DNA from: CAZKFN01 sp964552035
GTDB lineage: Bacteria; Bacteroidota; Bacteroidia; Flavobacteriales_E; Vicingaceae
NCBI GenBank assembly: GCA_964552035.1
Contig: CAZKFN010000025.1
Coordinates: forward strand, 1-25,850
DNA: 25,850 bases
Reading direction: 5' to 3'
How positions within the stretch are numbered: the stretch's first letter is position 1; every line of letters starts with the position of its first letter. Both the position numbers and the translations under genes were made by a program. This document shows, one piece after another, positions 23,501-25,850 of this stretch. The notes under the pieces are model-generated. The model did not search any database. It saw only the letters and a list, made by a program, of their open reading frames with translations, and was not told where the DNA came from.

Positions 23501-23871
23501 GCCTCACGGCACTTTTGATTATACTCCTCAACAGAAATTGTTTTACCAATATCCTCTTTGGTAATTCCCAATTCTTTTTCAACTCCAATTTCAATAGGTA
23601 AACCATGTGTATCCCAACCTGCCTTTCTTTTTACTTGAAACCCTTTTTGAGTTTTATAACGGCAAAATATATCCTTAATGGAACGAGCCATAACATGATG
23701 AATGCCTGGTAAACCATTGGCTGAAGGAGGACCTTCATAAAAAATAAAAGGTTTTTTCCCCTCTCTAGTCGTAATGCTTTGGTCAAATATATTTTCCTTC
23801 TCCCAAAATTCTAGAATTTCATTTGCCATTTTAGGCAAATCCAACTGCTTGTATTCTTTGTACTTACTCAT
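20512..23871 (-). CDS. ileS: isoleucine-tRNA ligase, type 2-like with altered HIGH motif
   Basis: This class I isoleucyl-tRNA synthetase has 1119 residues, the long form. The catalytic start is FYEGPPSANGLPGIHHVMAR: at the HIGH position it reads G56-I-H-H59, i.e. the first and third residues are swapped. The second signature is KMSKR (664-668), as in type 2 and eukaryote-like enzymes. The CP1 editing domain shows WTTTPWTLPSNTALGVGP. A long C-terminal region follows the anticodon-binding domain. GXHH has been described in mupirocin-hyper-resistant IleRS2 enzymes, so low mupirocin sensitivity is predicted but not shown. The ATG at 23871 gives a standard N-terminus. Downstream traR and lspA are probably co-transcribed. 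A 153-bp leader region with two hairpins separates it from folB. Confidence 0.96.
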   Translation of the reverse strand: MSKYKEYKQLDLPKMANEILEFWEKENIFDQSITTREGKKPFIFYEGPPSANGLPGIHHVMARSIKDIFCRYKTQKGFQVKRKAGWDTHGLPIEIGVEKELGITKEDIGKTISVEEYNQKCREAVMRYTDVWNKLTQQMGYWVDMDNPYITYTNKYIETVWHLLQKLYDKGLMYKGYTVQPYSPAAGTGLSTHELNQPGCYRNVTDTSATAMFKVVKDKKSDFLFDDLHGDLFFIAWTTTPWTLPSNTALGVGPKINYVKVKTFNKYTHKPISVVLAKDLLLKWFNKENEDLSLEDYKQDKNIPFEVVEEFKGTELEGIRYEQLLPYKQPEEGDAFKVLLGDFVTTEDGTGIVHLAPSYGADDFRIAMANGVGALHLVDQQGKFVKEVSDFAGRYVKNAYYKAGEAPKRSVDVDISIKLKEENRAFDVRKFEHSYPHCWRTDKPVLYFPLDSWFIKTTAMKEELIANNNTINWKPESTGKGRFGNWLENLQDWNLSRSRYWGIPIPIWTSEDKTEQICIGSAEQLKMECEKAIEKGFMEKNPLADFTLGDMSERNYETFDFHRPFVDDIILVSPSGKPMKREADLIDVWFDSGSMPYAQWHYPFENKELIENNIFFPADFIAEGVDQTRGWFFTLHAIASMCFDSVAYKNVVSNGLVLDKNGHKMSKRLGNAVDPFEILEKYGPDATRWYMISNAQPWDNLKFDEEGIKEVQRKFFGTLYNTYNFFALYANIDDFSYQEEEVPYNERPEIDRWILSKLNSLIKAVDESLEDYEPTRAARLIQDFTIDQLSNWYVRLSRRRFWKGDYTKDKISAYQTLYTCLLNVAKLSAPIAPFYMDNLYQDLNAVSAKEAHPSVHLADFGQLNTSYIDVDLEERMEIAQKLSSMVLAIRKKESLRVRQPLQKMMVPILDPKFKRQLEDVEDLILSEVNVKKLEYLEDTTGVLVKKVKPDFKKLGPKFGKSMKQVADAVIQMNQEQIAFLENKGNIKLSIAEREIQIELDDVEITSEDIPGWLVATEGVYTVALDITLTEKLLREGIAREIVNRIQNYRKEAGLEVTDKIKLKIQSQKGINEAIEDNKHYICSETLANLLEIVDEIKEEKVYILEIDQNLKTNLSLSLA

Positions 23872-24024
23872 TTATTTATTTTCTTAAGCCTCCTCTAAAT
23901 TGTGCGCGAATTTACAAAAAAGAAAGTAAAAATAAGGAAGGAACACTTTCTTATGTATTAACGATACCATAAGAGGGGGTAATTTTTAATTACTATATAA
24001 GCCCTATTAAAAAATAGAACAAAC
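23872..24024 (-). other. intergenic region with two hairpins between folB and ileS
   Basis: Two inverted repeats are present. GTAATT/AATTAC (23979-23984 and 23988-23993) has a 3-nt loop. TCTTATG/CATAAGA (23949-23955 and 23968-23974) can be extended by 3 bp past a single bulged base. They may end the gltX-folB transcript or sit in the ileS leader. No clear TAnnTTTG promoter was found. Confidence 0.35.
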
Positions 24025-24375
24025 TCAAGCCTCTATTAGTATACTTACTTTTTCTATTTCAGCAGAAATGGGAGGATTCAATTTACTAATTTTTAAAATG
24101 GTTTTTTTAACCTTTGGAAATTCCTTTTGAATGCGTTTAATAATCCTATTTCCCAAGTGTTCCAATAGTTTTGAAGGAATTTCCATTTCTTCTTTAATCG
24201 AGTTGTAAAGAGCTACATAATTTACAGTTCCTTCTAAATCATCTGTTGTTGCTGCCTTAGAAAAGTCAGTTTCCACCTCCAAGTTAACTTCAAATTTACC
24301 CCCTATAATTGCTTCTCCATCATGAACTCCATGGTAGGCATAAAAAATAACATTTTCAAGAAAAATCTTGTGCAT
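24025..24375 (-). CDS. folB: dihydroneopterin aldolase
   Basis: FolB converts 7,8-dihydroneopterin to 6-hydroxymethyl-7,8-dihydropterin and glycolaldehyde in folate synthesis, in the cytoplasm. At 116 residues it has the normal size of this homo-octameric enzyme. Motifs are NVIFYAYHGVHDGE (with Glu21), the conserved Tyr in GTVNYVALYNSI (Tyr53), SKLLEHLGNRII, and KLNPPISAEIEKVSI (catalytic Lys98). The ATG shares one base with the gltX stop codon (TAATG), so translation is probably coupled. Linkage of folB to tRNA synthetase genes is familiar in Bacteroidota. Nothing unusual is seen. Confidence 0.95.
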   Translation of the reverse strand: MHKIFLENVIFYAYHGVHDGEAIIGGKFEVNLEVETDFSKAATTDDLEGTVNYVALYNSIKEEMEIPSKLLEHLGNRIIKRIQKEFPKVKKTILKISKLNPPISAEIEKVSILIEA

Positions 24376-25850
24376 TATTCTAATTTTTGGATTCCTACTT
24401 CCATTCGCTTTAAGCTTTCTTCTTTCCCTAAAATAGCAGCTATAGAATATAGGGAAGGCCCCATACCTAAACCTGTTAGCAACAACCTAAACAAAGGAAA
24501 GACTTTACCAAACCCCATTTCTTTCTCTTCAATAAAAGCTTTAAACTCATTTTCTATATTTTCTTCAGTAAATTCAGCTATACTTCCCAAACGGTTTTTC
24601 CATTCCTTCATGATAGCTGTACTTTCCTTTTTCCACTTCTTTTGAACGGTCTTTTCATCGTAACTTTCTGGAGCTTTAAAAAAATAACTCCCTTCTTGTA
24701 AAATGTCTTTAATAAAGGTAGCTCGCTCTTTCATCAATCCGCATACTTTTGCCAAATAATTCATGTCTTTATTACCAATTATTGTTTTGCTACCTTCATA
24801 TTCCATTAGTTTTTCAGCTACTTTCATATTGTCTTTTGCCAATAAATATTGATGATTAAACCAGCGCGCTTTTTCAGGATCATACTTTGCTCCAGATTTA
24901 CTAACTCTTTCTATACTGAATGCTTCAACTAATTGATCTAAGCTAAAAAGTTCCTGTTCTGTACCTGGATTCCAACCCAAAAGCGCCAAGATATTAATAA
25001 AAGCTTCAGGGAAATACCCTTTTTCTCTATATCCTGAGGAAATATCTCCAGAAGAGGGATCTTTCCACTCCAAAGGAAATACAGGGAAACCTAGTCGGTC
25101 TCCATCTCTTTTGCTCAATTTCCCATTTCCATCCGGTTTTAGCAATAAAGGTAAATGTGCAAAATCTGGGCGAGAATCTTCCCACCCAAACGCCTCATAT
25201 AATAAGATATGTAAAGGTGCAGAAGGTAACCATTCCTCGCCGCGAATGACGTGAGTAATTTTCATTAAATGGTCGTCAATAATGTTGGCTAAATGATAGG
25301 TTGGCATTCCATCAGCTTTAAATAATACTTTATCGTCTAAATTAGAAGAATGAACTACCACCCAACCACGCACCATATCCTTAAATCGAATTTCTCTATT
25401 TCTAGGAATATTCATTCGAATCACATAAGGATCGCCATTGGCTAATCTTTTTTGGACTTCTTCTGCAGAGAGGGAAAGGGAGTTTTTCATTCTTTCTCTA
25501 CTTATGGAATTATATTGTGGTGCTGCCACCCCAGCTTTTTTTAATTCTTCTCGCATTTTTTCAAGTTCTTCTGCTGTGTCAAATGCGTAATAAGCCTTAC
25601 CATCTTTGACCAATTGATCTGCATATTCTTTATAAATACCTTTTTCTTTCCGTTCAGATTGTCGGTAAGGTCCATATTCTCCTCCAAAGTTTTGACCCTC
25701 ATTTGGTAGAATCCCGCACCATTTTAGGGATTCAACAATATAATCTTCAGCACCTTCAACGTATCTGGTTTGATCTGTATCTTCTATCCTCAATATAAAA
25801 TCACCTTTGTGCTTTTTAGCAAATAGATAGTTATACAAAGCTGTTCTTAC
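24375..25850 (-). CDS. gltX: glutamate-tRNA ligase (partial, 5' end beyond window)
   Basis: This is a class I glutamyl-tRNA synthetase. The window edge removes the start: the visible frame continues to the last base and begins VRTALYNYLFA, so about 20 N-terminal residues with the HIGH motif are missing. Seen are FILRIEDTDQTRYV, YDSISRER-type sequence (here YNSISRERM), DGMPTYHLANIIDDHLMKITHVIRGEEWL, and KLSKRDGDRLG (25107-25121 covers KLSKR), followed by the anticodon-binding domain. Length is otherwise standard. A leucine codon TTG at 25838 can look like a start but lies inside the conserved sequence. It could in principle be non-discriminating (Glu and Gln); sequence alone does not settle this. 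Confidence 0.95.
   Translation of the reverse strand, partial: VRTALYNYLFAKKHKGDFILRIEDTDQTRYVEGAEDYIVESLKWCGILPNEGQNFGGEYGPYRQSERKEKGIYKEYADQLVKDGKAYYAFDTAEELEKMREELKKAGVAAPQYNSISRERMKNSLSLSAEEVQKRLANGDPYVIRMNIPRNREIRFKDMVRGWVVVHSSNLDDKVLFKADGMPTYHLANIIDDHLMKITHVIRGEEWLPSAPLHILLYEAFGWEDSRPDFAHLPLLLKPDGNGKLSKRDGDRLGFPVFPLEWKDPSSGDISSGYREKGYFPEAFINILALLGWNPGTEQELFSLDQLVEAFSIERVSKSGAKYDPEKARWFNHQYLLAKDNMKVAEKLMEYEGSKTIIGNKDMNYLAKVCGLMKERATFIKDILQEGSYFFKAPESYDEKTVQKKWKKESTAIMKEWKNRLGSIAEFTEENIENEFKAFIEEKEMGFGKVFPLFRLLLTGLGMGPSLYSIAAILGKEESLKRMEVGIQKLE

Noticed and set aside
1..25850. CRISPR arrays, tRNA, rRNA, intact insertion sequences, phage genes
   Set aside because: No regularly spaced repeats, cloverleaf-like segments, transposase or phage structural frames were seen by eye on either strand.

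Overview
The window looks like a piece of chromosome from a gliding-type Bacteroidota, probably Flavobacteriia. Supporting signs are the gliding lipoprotein gene gldH, a type IX secretion (T9SS) C-terminal sorting domain, a Bacteroidota-style TraR/DksA protein without its zinc cysteines, lipoproteins with relaxed lipoboxes, low GC, A-rich leaders and promoter-like TAnnTTTG elements. A run of 10 Ns (9656-9665) marks a scaffold join, so this is draft assembly.

Layout. (1) 33-7993, all minus strand: holB (DNA polymerase III delta'), ricT (PSP1), gldH, pbp1A, scoA, a divergent GDPD-like lipoprotein and scoB, mostly tightly spaced. (2) pgk on the plus strand at 8078-9268, divergent from holB. (3) An accessory stretch at 9395-12492: a decayed 3' end of a TauE/SafE-type transporter, a large CotH-kinase protein with a T9SS sorting tail, and a frameshifted 3' end of an MFS transporter. 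(4) A sulfur/persulfide-flavoured block on the minus strand at 12526-15214: DUF302, OsmC, a YeiH-type exporter, a rhodanese lipoprotein and a cytoplasmic rhodanese. (5) Dps (15504-15980) and CvpA (16170-16706). (6) A small conserved hypothetical protein, a small lipoprotein, a secreted cyclophilin and pheS. (7) Minus-strand housekeeping genes: lspA, traR/dksA-like, ileS, folB and gltX (cut by the window end).

Most genes are core metabolism or translation. The best signal outside coding sequence is an exact 19-bp repeat (13508-13526 and 15316-15334). It lies upstream of the OsmC gene and of the rhodanese-rhodanese-YeiH operon. In both places it sits exactly 19 nt from a near-consensus -7 element. 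I read this as a shared activator site, possibly Crp/Fnr-like, that joins these genes into one small regulon.

Other points of interest: an IleRS with GIHH in place of HIGH, the arrangement known from mupirocin-hyper-resistant IleRS2; a GDPD-fold lipoprotein without catalytic residues between the two CoA-transferase subunit genes; a four-cysteine insertion in PBP1A; a 13-bp perfect inverted repeat downstream of dps; a hairpin inside the lspA reading frame; and several non-ATG starts. I saw no rRNA, tRNA, CRISPR array or intact insertion sequence.
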